Source of the DNA: Eubacterium sp.
GTDB taxonomy: Bacteria; Bacillota; Clostridia; Oscillospirales; Acutalibacteraceae
Direction: 5' to 3'
Assembly (NCBI GenBank): GCA_029258375.1
Contig: JARHZA010000002.1
Coordinates: 67,001-131,000 of the forward strand
DNA length: 64,000 bases
Part shown: piece after piece, positions 35,586-43,472 of the stretch
How the letters are laid out: every line of letters starts with the position of its first letter
How positions within the stretch are numbered: position 1 is the stretch's first letter
The notes under the pieces: generated by a model
The model's database searches: none
Seen by the model: only the letters and a program-made list of their open reading frames with translations
Told to the model about the DNA's origin: nothing
Translations under genes and position numbers: made by a program

Positions 35586-35990
35586 TTATTTATTTGCACA
35601 GTTGGCACAAATGCCACTGTAATAAACGTCTTTTTGAGTTATAGTGAAACCGTCAAGACCATTGTCTTTTGGCGGTTCTATATCAAAATCATAGATTTCG
35701 CCGCAATTTATACATCTAAAATGTCCGTGAAGTTTAGTGTTTGCATCATAATGAATACGTTCACCGTCGATAGTTACAGTCATTAGTAAACCACACTGAG
35801 TAAGTGATTTTAATGCGTTATAAACAGTTGTTCTTGAAAAACTTGGATTGTTTTTAATAACATTTTCGTAAACTGCTTGAGCATCTGGGTGAGTTCTATG
35901 TTCATAAACATAGTTGTAAACTTCTATTCTTTGCGGAGTCGCACGAAAGTTTCTTTCTTTGAATAAAGAAATGATATCGTTTGTTTGTAT
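35586..35990 (-). CDS. perR: Peroxide-responsive repressor PerR (Fur family), apparent AUA start
   Basis: A 134-residue Fur-family repressor. The winged helix contains ERNFRATPQRIEVYNY, HPDAQAVYENV and SFSRTTVYNALKSLTQCGLL; the metal sites are HYDANTKLHGHF with two CxxC pairs (CINC, CANC) for structural zinc and IYDFD, where an Asp as in PerR takes the place of Fur's Glu. Upstream in frame there is no ATG, GTG or TTG before a TAA stop. AAGGCGGTGAT, one base off the full anti-16S match, lies 7 bases before an ATA at 35990-35988, which would start the protein as MIQTNDIISLF. An ATG just inside the Shine-Dalgarno is in another frame and stops after 23 codons. Next to the reverse rubrerythrin it likely regulates. 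Confidence 0.85.
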   Translation of the reverse strand: MQTNDIISLFKERNFRATPQRIEVYNYVYEHRTHPDAQAVYENVIKNNPSFSRTTVYNALKSLTQCGLLMTVTIDGERIHYDANTKLHGHFRCINCGEIYDFDIEPPKDNGLDGFTITQKDVYYSGICANCANK

Positions 35991-36014
35991 AACATCACCG
36001 CCTTATTAACTTGT

Positions 36015-36046
36015 TTGTAATCGTTACTACTTTGTACTGATTACAA
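36015..36046 (-). promoter_or_regulatory. Two tandem Per-box-like operators in the perR leader
   Basis: Two 7-1-7 inverted repeats, TTGTAATCGTTACTA (36015-36029) and TTGTACTGATTACAA (36032-36046), each match the Per-box consensus TTATAATNATTATAA at 11 of 14 arm positions. They also form a larger dyad TTGTAATC...GATTACAA. They lie between the -10 box and the perR start, ideal for autorepression. Confidence 0.7.
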
Positions 36047-36051
36047 TATGA

Positions 36052-36079
36052 AGTATACCATAAAAACTAAAATTGTCAA
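36052..36079 (-). promoter_or_regulatory. Sigma-A promoter of perR
   Basis: On the minus strand TTGACA (36074-36079) and TATACT (36052-36057) with a 16-base spacer; the Per-box-like sites follow directly. Confidence 0.85.
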
Positions 36080-36222
36080 TAGCTTTTTTAAAATTTTTTT
36101 GATTTTTATTAAAAAAATTTGATAAATTCAAATAACAATCCGTTTATATAATAGGTTAAAAATATATAAATAATATAATTATTATATATATCTAAATTAT
36201 GAAGAAATTTTTAAAATAAAAA

Positions 36223-36251
36223 AGGATGTACTTATTAGTTTAGTACATCCT
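36223..36251 (-). terminator. Intrinsic terminator after vanY
   Basis: AGGATGTACT (36223-36232) pairs with AGTACATCCT (36242-36251); the minus-strand tail is TTTTTTATTTT. Confidence 0.88.
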
Positions 36252-36258
36252 AAAATTT

Positions 36259-37041
36259 TTATTTTTTGTATTCTTCAAGGCATATATTATTGTCGTGCAT
36301 TTCTTTTGCTGCATCTTTACCAACATATCTATAATGCCAAGGTTCAAAGTTTATTTTTGTTATTTCCTTTTTATCTTCTGGGTAACGTAAAACAAATCCG
36401 TATTTCCAACTGTTTTCAATAAGCCAACGTTGAACTGGGGTTTTAAGTTGGTTTTCATCAAGAATTTGATTTTCTTTTGAAACAATATCAAGAGCAAGAC
36501 CTAATTCGTGTTCGCTTGTTCCAGGAACGGCAACCCATTCTGATGCAAGTTCTTTTGCTTTTTCGTCTGAATTACCTTGGCTTTTGAATTCTTTAATTTT
36601 TCTTTCAAACAAAGTAATCTGTTTTTCATGAGAACGATAAGACGAAATTATAAGAGGTTCTAATCCAGCAGCTCTTGCATCGTCAAACATTTTTTGTAAA
36701 TCCTCATAAGCACGTCTGTCTATTGATTGGTTATTTTTTAGTTTCACTGGGTCAACTTTCCAATTTTCTGGTAACTTATTTTCTTTGTTTACTAAAACGG
36801 TTAGAGGATCATTATTATACTTGTATGAAACACTTTCGGCTGAAGTTGATTCGGTGATTTCAGTATCTGGTTCGTTATTTTGCTGTGAAACTTCATTCGT
36901 TTCAGAAGCTGTAACAGATTCTTTATTTTGAACTTTGTTTTGCTTTTTTGATGAATAAATTACCAAACAAATAAGTGCAACAACTAATACACAACAAACA
37001 ATAGCCAATATTTTTTGAACATTTCTTTCTTTCAAGTTCAT
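36259..37041 (-). CDS. VanY-type D-alanyl-D-alanine carboxypeptidase
   Basis: A 260-residue membrane-anchored peptidase: N-terminal signal anchor (about residues 10-30), a Ser/Thr/Glu/Asn-rich linker (35-75), and a VanY/DacB domain (about 90-255). Zinc ligands and catalytic residues are in SSYRSHEKQ, GTSEHELGLALD (His and Asp) and EPWHYRYVG (Glu, His). Such enzymes trim the terminal D-Ala from peptidoglycan stem peptides outside the cell; no vancomycin-resistance genes accompany it, so housekeeping wall remodelling is likely. It follows the SGNH hydrolase by 19 bases, so the pair is an operon. Confidence 0.92.
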   Translation of the reverse strand: MNLKERNVQKILAIVCCVLVVALICLVIYSSKKQNKVQNKESVTASETNEVSQQNNEPDTEITESTSAESVSYKYNNDPLTVLVNKENKLPENWKVDPVKLKNNQSIDRRAYEDLQKMFDDARAAGLEPLIISSYRSHEKQITLFERKIKEFKSQGNSDEKAKELASEWVAVPGTSEHELGLALDIVSKENQILDENQLKTPVQRWLIENSWKYGFVLRYPEDKKEITKINFEPWHYRYVGKDAAKEMHDNNICLEEYKK

Positions 37042-37060
37042 TTTTTAATCCTCATATAAA

Positions 37061-37711
37061 TTAGTTTTCTAAAAGTAAAGGAAGAATAACTTTTGTTACT
37101 TCATTAAATCCTTGTGCATTAGGGTGTAGACCATCATAAGTGAACTTATCATTAAATTTACCATTTTCATCTTTTAATATATCTGTAAGGTCAACATAAA
37201 TTATGCCGTCAGTACAAAGATTCTTAATTCTTTTATTTAATTCTAAAATGTCGCTATTATGTCTTCTTCCTGCATTTTTAACAGGGTAAACACCTTCAAC
37301 AATAACTTTAGCATTTGGGCATTTGTTTTTAGTTTGTTCTAAAATTTGTTTAATATTATTTTCAATAAAATCAACAGTTAAACCACAACCCAAATCGTTT
37401 GTTCCAATTAAATAAACAATGTTTTTAGGTTCAATACTTAAAACATTTTCATAAAGTCTTTCAAGAAGTCTATTGCTTGTATCTCCGCTAATGCCTCTGT
37501 TGTAAACAGCAAGTCCTGTTTCTTTAGAGTATTCTGCATAATAATCTGTAATGTTGTAAATTTCTGTTATTGAATCGCCTGCAAAAACAGTTTGTCCTTT
37601 TTTTACTATTTCGTTGTTAAGATAAGTAAAGTTTTCTTTTTTAGTTTGCTTTACGTGGTCGTAAACAGTTCTTGCAAGAGCTTTTTTTTGATTGTATTTG
37701 AATAGTCCCAC
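37061..37711 (-). CDS. SGNH/GDSL-family hydrolase
   Basis: A 216-residue cytoplasmic-looking SGNH hydrolase. Block I is FAGDSITEI near residue 44 (catalytic Ser), block II NRGISGDTSNRLLERL near 71 (Gly), block III IGTNDLGCG near 102 (Asn), and block V DGLHPNAQG near 194 (Asp/His). These enzymes remove acetyl or acyl esters, often from glycans or lipids. No signal peptide is seen. It is first in a two-gene unit with the VanY peptidase, which hints at cell-envelope work, but the substrate is unknown. Confidence 0.9.
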   Translation of the reverse strand: MGLFKYNQKKALARTVYDHVKQTKKENFTYLNNEIVKKGQTVFAGDSITEIYNITDYYAEYSKETGLAVYNRGISGDTSNRLLERLYENVLSIEPKNIVYLIGTNDLGCGLTVDFIENNIKQILEQTKNKCPNAKVIVEGVYPVKNAGRRHNSDILELNKRIKNLCTDGIIYVDLTDILKDENGKFNDKFTYDGLHPNAQGFNEVTKVILPLLLEN

Positions 37712-37829
37712 AATAAATCTCCAATGTTTAATTAAATATAAAATGTTGTTAATACAGTGTTATATTATAATAACACAATAAATTAGTAAAGTCTAATAAA
37801 ATAGAAATTTTATATATGAAAAAATAAAA

Positions 37830-37853
37830 AAGGCATAGTAAAAACTATGCCTT
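37830..37853 (-). terminator. Intrinsic terminator after the NifX-like gene
   Basis: AAGGCATAGT (37830-37839) pairs with ACTATGCCTT (37844-37853); the minus-strand tail is a T-run. Confidence 0.88.
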
Positions 37854-37868
37854 AATTACTGAATTTAA

Positions 37869-38276
37869 TTAGTGATTACCACAGTCGTGATTGCCACAGC
37901 CATGGTCGCCACAAGTGTGTTCTTCATCACCGTGTTCGTGATCGTGGTGTGAACATTTAACGTTAGGGTTAAAGTTTAAACTGTTGTTAAGAAGAGAAAT
38001 GACAGCGTCATCTGCTCTTCCTGTAACACCACCATAAAGTTTAATGCCAGCCTCAGCAAGTGCATTTTTAGCACCACCGCCGATACCACCACAAATAAGA
38101 ATATCAACATCATCTTCTTTTAACATTTTAGCAAGTGCACCGTGGCCACTGCCATTAGTTGAAATAATGTTGAATCTTACAATGTCTGTACCTTGAACGT
38201 CATAATACTTAAATTGTTCTGTGTGTCCAAAGTGTTGAAAAATCATTCCGTTATCGTATGTTACTGCTATTCTCAT
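37869..38276 (-). CDS. NifX/NifB-associated (dinitrogenase FeMo-cofactor-like) protein with Cys/His tail
   Basis: A 135-residue protein of the NifX/NafY/NifB C-terminal-like family. The domain (residues 1-105) begins MRIAVTYDNGMIFQHFGHTEQF, contains ILICGGIGGGAKNALAEAGIKLYGG and ends in a short helix. The last 30 residues are packed with His, Cys, Asp and Gly (HHDHEHGD, CGDHGCGNHDCGNH), a likely metal-binding tail. No nitrogenase genes are here; in non-fixing anaerobes such proteins are thought to handle Fe-S or other metal cofactors. The ATG at 38276 is chosen because the longer frame would run through the upstream gene. Confidence 0.85.
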   Translation of the reverse strand: MRIAVTYDNGMIFQHFGHTEQFKYYDVQGTDIVRFNIISTNGSGHGALAKMLKEDDVDILICGGIGGGAKNALAEAGIKLYGGVTGRADDAVISLLNNSLNFNPNVKCSHHDHEHGDEEHTCGDHGCGNHDCGNH

Positions 38277-38296
38277 TTTATCGTCTTCTTTCTTAA

Positions 38297-38791
38297 TTAC
38301 TTCTTGTGATAACGAAGCGCACAAATATCGTCGCCTTTTGCAATGCATTTAGGAAGATCAAGAACAGCACCATATTGTTCGCCAATTCCGTGGTCACCAC
38401 ACATTGCAATATCGCAAAGAGTTGCAATTTCTTCATCAGTGCAACCCATTTTTTGCCAACCTTTTACCAATGGGCAGTAGTGGAAATCAAGTGAAAGTTT
38501 GTCATCAGTTGATTCAACAACGTCCATTTCAAACATCCATTGAGCAGGTTTTGTGAAAAGTGTTTTTTTAAGACCTTTAAGGCTATCAGTTTTACCTTTT
38601 TTTACAAGGTCTGCACCTTGTGCTAAACCACATCTGCGAATCGCTGCAGATGCAAATTCTTCTCTTGGAAGTCCACGCTTTTGAGCTTCATCTGTAAGAA
38701 GATAAAGCCAAATAGCACGTTGTTCCAATTGACCTCTAACTGCCTGAATGAGTGAAAAAGTGATTTTAGGTTCATTTTTAATTTTACTCAT
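38297..38791 (-). CDS. ATC hydrolase-like protein (L-2-amino-thiazoline-4-carboxylic acid hydrolase family)
   Basis: A 164-residue protein that I assign to the ATC_hydrolase family, after the pattern FHYCPLVKGWQKMGCTDEEIATLCDIAMCGDHG near residues 103-135, which holds the conserved cysteines, His and Asp. The N-terminal helices (LEQRAIWLYLLTDEAQKRG) also fit. Characterised members open the thiazoline ring of a cysteine precursor; many genomic members may do something else. It is upstream of and 20 bases from the NifX-like gene, forming a two-gene unit. Confidence 0.75.
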   Translation of the reverse strand: MSKIKNEPKITFSLIQAVRGQLEQRAIWLYLLTDEAQKRGLPREEFASAAIRRCGLAQGADLVKKGKTDSLKGLKKTLFTKPAQWMFEMDVVESTDDKLSLDFHYCPLVKGWQKMGCTDEEIATLCDIAMCGDHGIGEQYGAVLDLPKCIAKGDDICALRYHKK

Positions 38792-39198
38792 ATCATCAAC
38801 CTCTTATTAAGTATATAATCTTACTGACTTTATGTTTTATAAGTCAAAAACTTAGTATATTTTCATTATACATTCAAAATATATCACGGTCAATAGTTAT
38901 ATCGCATCAAAGAATTTTATTGTTACATTATACATTTTAATCGCAATAAAACTAATTTTTTAATGACATTAAGACATCAAGGTGCTATAATGAATTTGAA
39001 AATTATGATAATTTTAATATTTTTTTAACATTTTCAAAATATTTGTTTAAAAAATATATTTAAAATATGAAATAAAAAATTTGCAATGCTTTTAAAACTT
39101 ACTAATTATAATTCTTGCAACAGAATTGCAAATAAAATATATGTTTTAAATATATTTAAAATAACCAATTATTTTATTATGCAGGAGGCGCAGTAGTA
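38792..39198. other. Long AT-rich intergenic region before nagA
   Basis: About 400 bases without a gene. It holds the nagA promoter (38963-38991) and a leader of about 200 bases that contains an inverted repeat TTTGCAAT (39080-39087) / ATTGCAAA (39125-39132) and A/T-only dyads. No known GlcNAc-regulator operator or riboswitch was recognised. Confidence 0.55.
38963..38991 (+). promoter_or_regulatory. Sigma-A promoter for nagA-nagB
   Basis: ATGACA (38963-38968), 17 bases, TATAAT (38986-38991). It leaves an untranslated leader of about 200 bases. Confidence 0.65.
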
Positions 39199-40314
39199 AT
39201 GATTATTGGTAATGCAAAAGTTTTTGCAAACGGTAATTTTTTTGATGGATACGTTGAAATCGAAAACGGTTTAATCAAAAAAGTTGAAAAAGGCAACATA
39301 GATTTTGATGTTGATGCAAAAGGAAAATATCTTGTTCCTGGTTTTATTGATGTTCACACTCACGGTGCGTTAAACGAAGATTTTTCAGACGGAAACGTTG
39401 AAGGCATTAACAAAATGTCAAAGCACTATGCAAAATGTGGTGTTACTTCTTTTCTTGCAACAACAATGACTTTAAAAGAGGATACACTCACTAAAGCGAT
39501 GAAAGCTATAAAATCATTTCAAAGACCAAGTGATGGTGCTAAATGTGCCGGTGTTCATCTTGAAGGTCCATTTGTTTCTTATGCAAAACGTGGTGCTCAA
39601 GCAGCAGAAAATTTACACAAGCCAGATGTAGAAATGTTTAAAAGATTAAACGATGCAGTTGGCGGTCAAATTAAACTTATCACAATGGCACCTGAAGAAG
39701 ATGGTGCAATTCCTTTTATTGAAGAAGTTTCAAAAGTTTGCACAGTTTCATTAGGTCACACAACTGCAAATTATGAAATTGCAATGAAAGCCTATGCAGC
39801 AGGTGCTTCACATACAACACATTTATATAATGCAATGCCACCACTTCACCACAGAGATTCTGGTGTAATAGGTGCAGCATTTGATAGTGGCGCAACAGTT
39901 GAACTTATTTGTGATGGTCTTCATATTCATCCTTCAACTATTCGATTAACTCATAAAATGTTTGGGGATAGATTAGTTATTATAAGTGATTCTCTTCGTT
40001 GTGCTGGTATGCCAGACGGAGATTACGAGCTTGGTGGTCAACCAATTGAAATGAAAAATGGCAAGGCAACATTAAAAGGCACTGATACACTTGCCGGTTC
40101 TTCTTCTAATTTGCTTCAAGAACTTAAAAATGTGGTTTCGTTTGGTATTCCACTTGAAGACGCTTTAACATCACTCACAATTTCGCCTGCAAAGGCAGTT
40201 AAAATTGACAATGAAGTTGGTTCTATTGCCGTAGGCAAAAAGGCTGACTTATTGATCCTTGATGATGATTTGAATTTAGATTCTGTCTATATCAATGGTA
40301 ATAAAATAAATTAA
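39199..40314 (+). CDS. nagA: N-acetylglucosamine-6-phosphate deacetylase
   Basis: NagA removes the acetyl group from GlcNAc-6-phosphate, giving glucosamine-6-phosphate for NagB. The 371-residue amidohydrolase shows DVHTHGALNEDF near 51, HLEGPF near 118 (metal-binding Glu), GHTTANYE near 187, HTTHLYNAMPPLHHRD near 208 and the catalytic Asp in ISDSLRCAG near 263. A GGAGG site precedes the ATG at 39199. It is followed after 15 bases by nagB; together they feed amino sugars into glycolysis and cell-wall precursors. Confidence 0.96.
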   Translation: MIIGNAKVFANGNFFDGYVEIENGLIKKVEKGNIDFDVDAKGKYLVPGFIDVHTHGALNEDFSDGNVEGINKMSKHYAKCGVTSFLATTMTLKEDTLTKAMKAIKSFQRPSDGAKCAGVHLEGPFVSYAKRGAQAAENLHKPDVEMFKRLNDAVGGQIKLITMAPEEDGAIPFIEEVSKVCTVSLGHTTANYEIAMKAYAAGASHTTHLYNAMPPLHHRDSGVIGAAFDSGATVELICDGLHIHPSTIRLTHKMFGDRLVIISDSLRCAGMPDGDYELGGQPIEMKNGKATLKGTDTLAGSSSNLLQELKNVVSFGIPLEDALTSLTISPAKAVKIDNEVGSIAVGKKADLLILDDDLNLDSVYINGNKIN

Positions 40315-40329
40315 AAGGGGAAAATTACA

Positions 40330-41049
40330 ATGAGAATAATTAAAACTAAAGATTACGATGAAATGAGCCGTGTAACTGCTCAAATTATTGCATCAGAAAT
40401 CACATTAAAACCAAACTGCGTTTTAGGTCTTGCAACTGGTTCATCACCTGTTGGTGCTTATCAGCAACTTGCAAAGTGGTGCAGCGAAGGTAAACTTGAT
40501 TTTTCTCAAGTTCACTCAGTTAACCTTGATGAATATGATGGCTTAACTCCAGACCACGACCAAAGTTATGCTTACTTTATGCGTCATAATCTTTTTGACC
40601 ACGTTAATATTGATATTAACAATACTAACGTTCCAAGCGGTATCTCAGGCGATAACGAATGTGAAAGATATGATAAATTGATTAAAGATTTTGGTGGAAT
40701 TGATTTACAACTTCTTGGTCTTGGTGTAAATGGTCATATCGGTTTCAACGAACCTGATGATCACTTCTCACTTGGAACTCATAAAGTTACTCTTACAGAA
40801 AGCACACGTGAAGCAAACAAGCGTTTCTTCTCATCAATAGACGAAGTTCCTACACACGCTTACACAATGGGTGTTCGTGATATTTTACAGGCTCGCCGTG
40901 TTGTTTTAGTTGCTAATGGCAAAAACAAGGCAGAGGCAGTTAAAAAGGCATTCTTTGGCCCAGTAACTCCAGAAGTTCCTGCATCAATTCTTCAATATCA
41001 TCAAGATTTCATCCTTGTTGCAGATGAAGACGCATTATCACTTGTTTAA
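40330..41049 (+). CDS. nagB: Glucosamine-6-phosphate deaminase
   Basis: NagB converts glucosamine-6-phosphate to fructose-6-phosphate and ammonia. The 239-residue protein has GLATGSSPVGAY near 35, LDEYDGL near 66 (catalytic Asp), GLGVNGHIGFNEPD near 130 (catalytic His/Glu) and the closing segment with GKNKAEAVKKAFFGPVTPEVPAS near 197. It lacks the C-terminal extension that carries allosteric GlcNAc-6-P sites in enterobacteria, in line with Gram-positive NagB. A GGGG site precedes the ATG. Confidence 0.96.
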   Translation: MRIIKTKDYDEMSRVTAQIIASEITLKPNCVLGLATGSSPVGAYQQLAKWCSEGKLDFSQVHSVNLDEYDGLTPDHDQSYAYFMRHNLFDHVNIDINNTNVPSGISGDNECERYDKLIKDFGGIDLQLLGLGVNGHIGFNEPDDHFSLGTHKVTLTESTREANKRFFSSIDEVPTHAYTMGVRDILQARRVVLVANGKNKAEAVKKAFFGPVTPEVPASILQYHQDFILVADEDALSLV

Positions 41050-41070
41050 TTTTAAAATCGAATATTTATA

Positions 41071-41106
41071 AACATAACCTGCCATTTTGTGGCAGGTTAT
41101 GTTATT
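41071..41106 (+). terminator. Intrinsic terminator after nagB
   Basis: AACATAACCTGCCA (41071-41084) pairs perfectly with TGGCAGGTTATGTT (41090-41103). The following sequence is TA-rich with few T runs. Confidence 0.85.
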
Positions 41107-41153
41107 ATATATAGACAATAAATAAAATTGGTAAAAGGGGTTTTATTTAATTT

Positions 41154-43157
41154 ATGTGGTTTATGAATGATTATAGAAGAATTTTTATGGATATGCATTT
41201 GAATGACACAAATAGCGAATATCTTTCAAAACTTGATGTTGATAATTTTGTTAATAATCTTGTAGAGGCAGATGCGTCAAGTGTTGTTGTCAAAGCACAG
41301 TCTCACGTTGGTCTTCACTACTGGCCAAGCAAGTATGGAAAAATGCACCAAATATTAGAAAATAGGAATCTTGATTATGTTGGCGAGATGATTAAAAAAT
41401 GCCACGAAAATGGCATAAATGTAATTTTGTATTTTTCTCAAATTTATGATAACTATTCATACGAAAAACACAAGAGCTGGCGTCTTCGCAGTTTTGCTTA
41501 TACGCCTTCAAAATTATCTATGCCAAACAATAAAAATAGATATGGTCTTGTGTGCCCAAATAATCCTAAATATAGGGAATACTGCAAAGATGTTTTAACT
41601 GAACTTGCAGAAAATTACCAGTTTGAAGGAATTTTTCTTGATATGCCTTTTTGGCCTTATCCTTGTTACTGCAAGCATTGTACAGAAAAGTTTTTTAAAG
41701 AAACCGGCAAACCTATTCCTCGAATTCAAGATTTTGGCAAACCTGTTTGGAAAGAGTTTATTCATTTGCGTCAAAAATGGCTTGCTGAATTTATTCAAAA
41801 TAACACAAATGCAATAAAAGCAGTAAATCCAAATATCGCTGTTGAACATAATATGGCTGCTGTTGGTCTTAACTGGGTAAACGGAGATACTGAGGAACTT
41901 ATGAAGTGTTCTGATTATGCAGGTGGCGACTATTATGGTGGATACAAAGAACAAAGTTTTATGTGTAAATATTATAATAATGTAACCACAAATAAGCCGT
42001 TTTGCTATATAACTTCAAGATGCGATAAAAACTTGTTTTTCCATACAGTTTCAAGAACTATGGAAGATTTGCTGATTCATAGTGTGAATGCACTTGTTCA
42101 CAACGGTGCTTTTTCAATTTGTGATGCTATGAATCCAGACGGAACTATAACAGAGGATATGTATAGTGGTGCAATAAAAGAAGTGTTTGCAATAACAAAA
42201 CCACTTGAAAAATATGTTTCTGGTAATATTAAAAGTGATGTTGCTGTTTGGTATAATACAAATTATAAGGTTAACAAAAACTATATTGAATCTCCAATGA
42301 GCATTGCTGGAATTTTAAGAGAAAAAAATATTGCTTTTGATGTTGTTGGCAGTAAAAATATAAAAGATTTGCAGTCAAAAGTTCTTTGTATTGCTGATGT
42401 TCAAGAAATTACTAATGAAGAACTTAGGGATATTGAAAATTATCTTAATAGGGGAGGCAATGTTTTTGTAACTGGTACTCTTGGCAATAATGAAATGTTT
42501 GAAAAACTTGTTGGTGTTAAACCTTTAAGAAATAGCAAATACACTTATTGCTATATTGAACCTAAAAATTGCTTTAAAGATTGTATGAAAACATTTAATT
42601 CACAAAGTCCATATCCTGTTGAGCATAGTGCAATTGAATCAAAAGTAATTGATAAAAATGTTGAAGTTCTTGCAACAATTACATATCCATATACACTTCG
42701 TTCTCAAAGTGATTTCTCTGCAATTCACTCAGACCCACCAGGTCAACATACCTTTATCCCAGCCGTAACAAAAGTGAAACGTTGCAAGGGTAATATTATG
42801 TGGGTTGCAACTCCACTTGAACTTACAAAATCATATCATTGCAGACAGTCTGTTGCAGATATGATTTCTTCACTTATGGCAGATGATGAAAGAGAGTTTT
42901 CCTCAAACGCACCAGAATTTGTTGAAATCGTTAAGTGGGAAAAAGACGGCGAAATGTATCTTGCCGTTATAAATCAGCAAGAAACAACACCTGTTTTTCC
43001 TATTGATAATATTGAAATTACACTAAAAGAAAAATATAGTAGTGTAGATATATTATCTAAAGACAATACAGTAGTTGAAGTCAAAAACAACGAAAACAAC
43101 ACTAAACTTACAGTTTCAAAACTCGGTGTGTTTGTTATGTTAAAACTTAAAAAGTAA
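41154..43157 (+). CDS. Putative glycoside hydrolase, GHL6 type, with glutamine-amidotransferase-like domain
   Basis: A 667-residue cytoplasmic protein that I place near the hypothetical glycosyl hydrolase 6 (GHL6) family. The N-terminal TIM barrel starts YRRIFMDMHLNDT, continues with KAQSHVGLHYWPSKYGKMH, and has FEGIFLDMPFWPYPCYCKHC near 158-178, whose Asp is a candidate catalytic residue. A barrel-linked domain (about 345-450) contains LRDIENYLNRGGNVFVTG, as in beta-galactosidase trimerisation/GATase-like domains; a beta domain closes the protein. Neighbouring nagAB and the GPH transporter suggest oligosaccharide use. The last 11 codons are repeated at 44521-44554. Confidence 0.75.
   Translation: MWFMNDYRRIFMDMHLNDTNSEYLSKLDVDNFVNNLVEADASSVVVKAQSHVGLHYWPSKYGKMHQILENRNLDYVGEMIKKCHENGINVILYFSQIYDNYSYEKHKSWRLRSFAYTPSKLSMPNNKNRYGLVCPNNPKYREYCKDVLTELAENYQFEGIFLDMPFWPYPCYCKHCTEKFFKETGKPIPRIQDFGKPVWKEFIHLRQKWLAEFIQNNTNAIKAVNPNIAVEHNMAAVGLNWVNGDTEELMKCSDYAGGDYYGGYKEQSFMCKYYNNVTTNKPFCYITSRCDKNLFFHTVSRTMEDLLIHSVNALVHNGAFSICDAMNPDGTITEDMYSGAIKEVFAITKPLEKYVSGNIKSDVAVWYNTNYKVNKNYIESPMSIAGILREKNIAFDVVGSKNIKDLQSKVLCIADVQEITNEELRDIENYLNRGGNVFVTGTLGNNEMFEKLVGVKPLRNSKYTYCYIEPKNCFKDCMKTFNSQSPYPVEHSAIESKVIDKNVEVLATITYPYTLRSQSDFSAIHSDPPGQHTFIPAVTKVKRCKGNIMWVATPLELTKSYHCRQSVADMISSLMADDEREFSSNAPEFVEIVKWEKDGEMYLAVINQQETTPVFPIDNIEITLKEKYSSVDILSKDNTVVEVKNNENNTKLTVSKLGVFVMLKLKK
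43117..43152 (+). repeat. Direct repeat, copy 1 (3' end of the GHL6 gene)
   Basis: A 34-base block (AAAACTCGGTGTG... to ...TTAAA) that recurs at 44521-44554 with a single base change (T/C). It encodes KLGVFVMLKLK in both places. Confidence 0.9.
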
Positions 43158-43401
43158 TACTTTTAAATGAATAATTAAGTAATTATTAGATTGAGATATT
43201 TATAAAAACTTAATTTAAAAGAGAATATAATAAAATAAAAACGGTACTGTTCAATCAACAGTACCGTTTTTATTATTTTCATTACTTGTTTCAGATGAAG
43301 AAGCGTTATCATTTGTATAATTTTATATTTTAACGATAAATAAAAATGACCTCCAGTTTTTGGGGCCATTTTTTATTTTGAAATATATGTTTGGTTAATG
43401 A
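43158..43401. other. Intergenic region after the GHL6 gene
   Basis: Holds a terminator (43237-43271), a second imperfect hairpin (about 43345-43377) and, on the minus strand at 43250-43330, an open stretch reading TNDNASSSETSNENNKNGTVD before a stop. The last looks like the tail of a lost Ser/Asn-rich exported protein, but no start or body remains. Confidence 0.45.
43237..43271 (+). terminator. Intrinsic terminator after the GHL6 gene
   Basis: AAAAACGGTACTGTT (43237-43251) pairs with AACAGTACCGTTTTT (43257-43271) around CAATC. Confidence 0.9.
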
Positions 43402-43430
43402 TTGACAAATTAAAAAAAAGATGCTATATT
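43402..43430 (+). promoter_or_regulatory. Sigma-A promoter of the padR unit
   Basis: TTGACA (43402-43407), 17 bases, TATATT (43425-43430). The PadR operator candidate begins at the next base. Confidence 0.88.
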
Positions 43431-43451
43431 CTTATTAGTGATACTAATAAG
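43431..43451 (+). promoter_or_regulatory. Perfect dyad, probable PadR operator
   Basis: CTTATTAGT (43431-43439), GAT, ACTAATAAG (43443-43451): a perfect 9-bp inverted repeat between the -10 box and the padR start. A repressor bound here would block its own promoter. Confidence 0.75.
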
Positions 43452-43472
43452 TTGTACTAAGGAGTTGATAGA

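Noticed and set aside
35586-35783. A 65-aa stand-alone gene with CxxC pairs
   Set aside because: It is only the C-terminal half of perR; the frame continues upstream with a full winged-helix domain.
36831-36930. Low-complexity repeat in the vanY gene
   Set aside because: It is the Ser/Thr/Glu/Asn linker after the membrane anchor, normal for exported wall enzymes.
39000-39198. Riboswitch (glmS-like or other) in the nagA leader
   Set aside because: The leader is nearly pure A/T with one short inverted repeat; no conserved riboswitch block was seen.
43175-43369. 64-codon minus-strand frame after the GHL6 gene
   Set aside because: Runs through a terminator stem, has Ile/Lys/Tyr-rich random composition and no ribosome-binding site.
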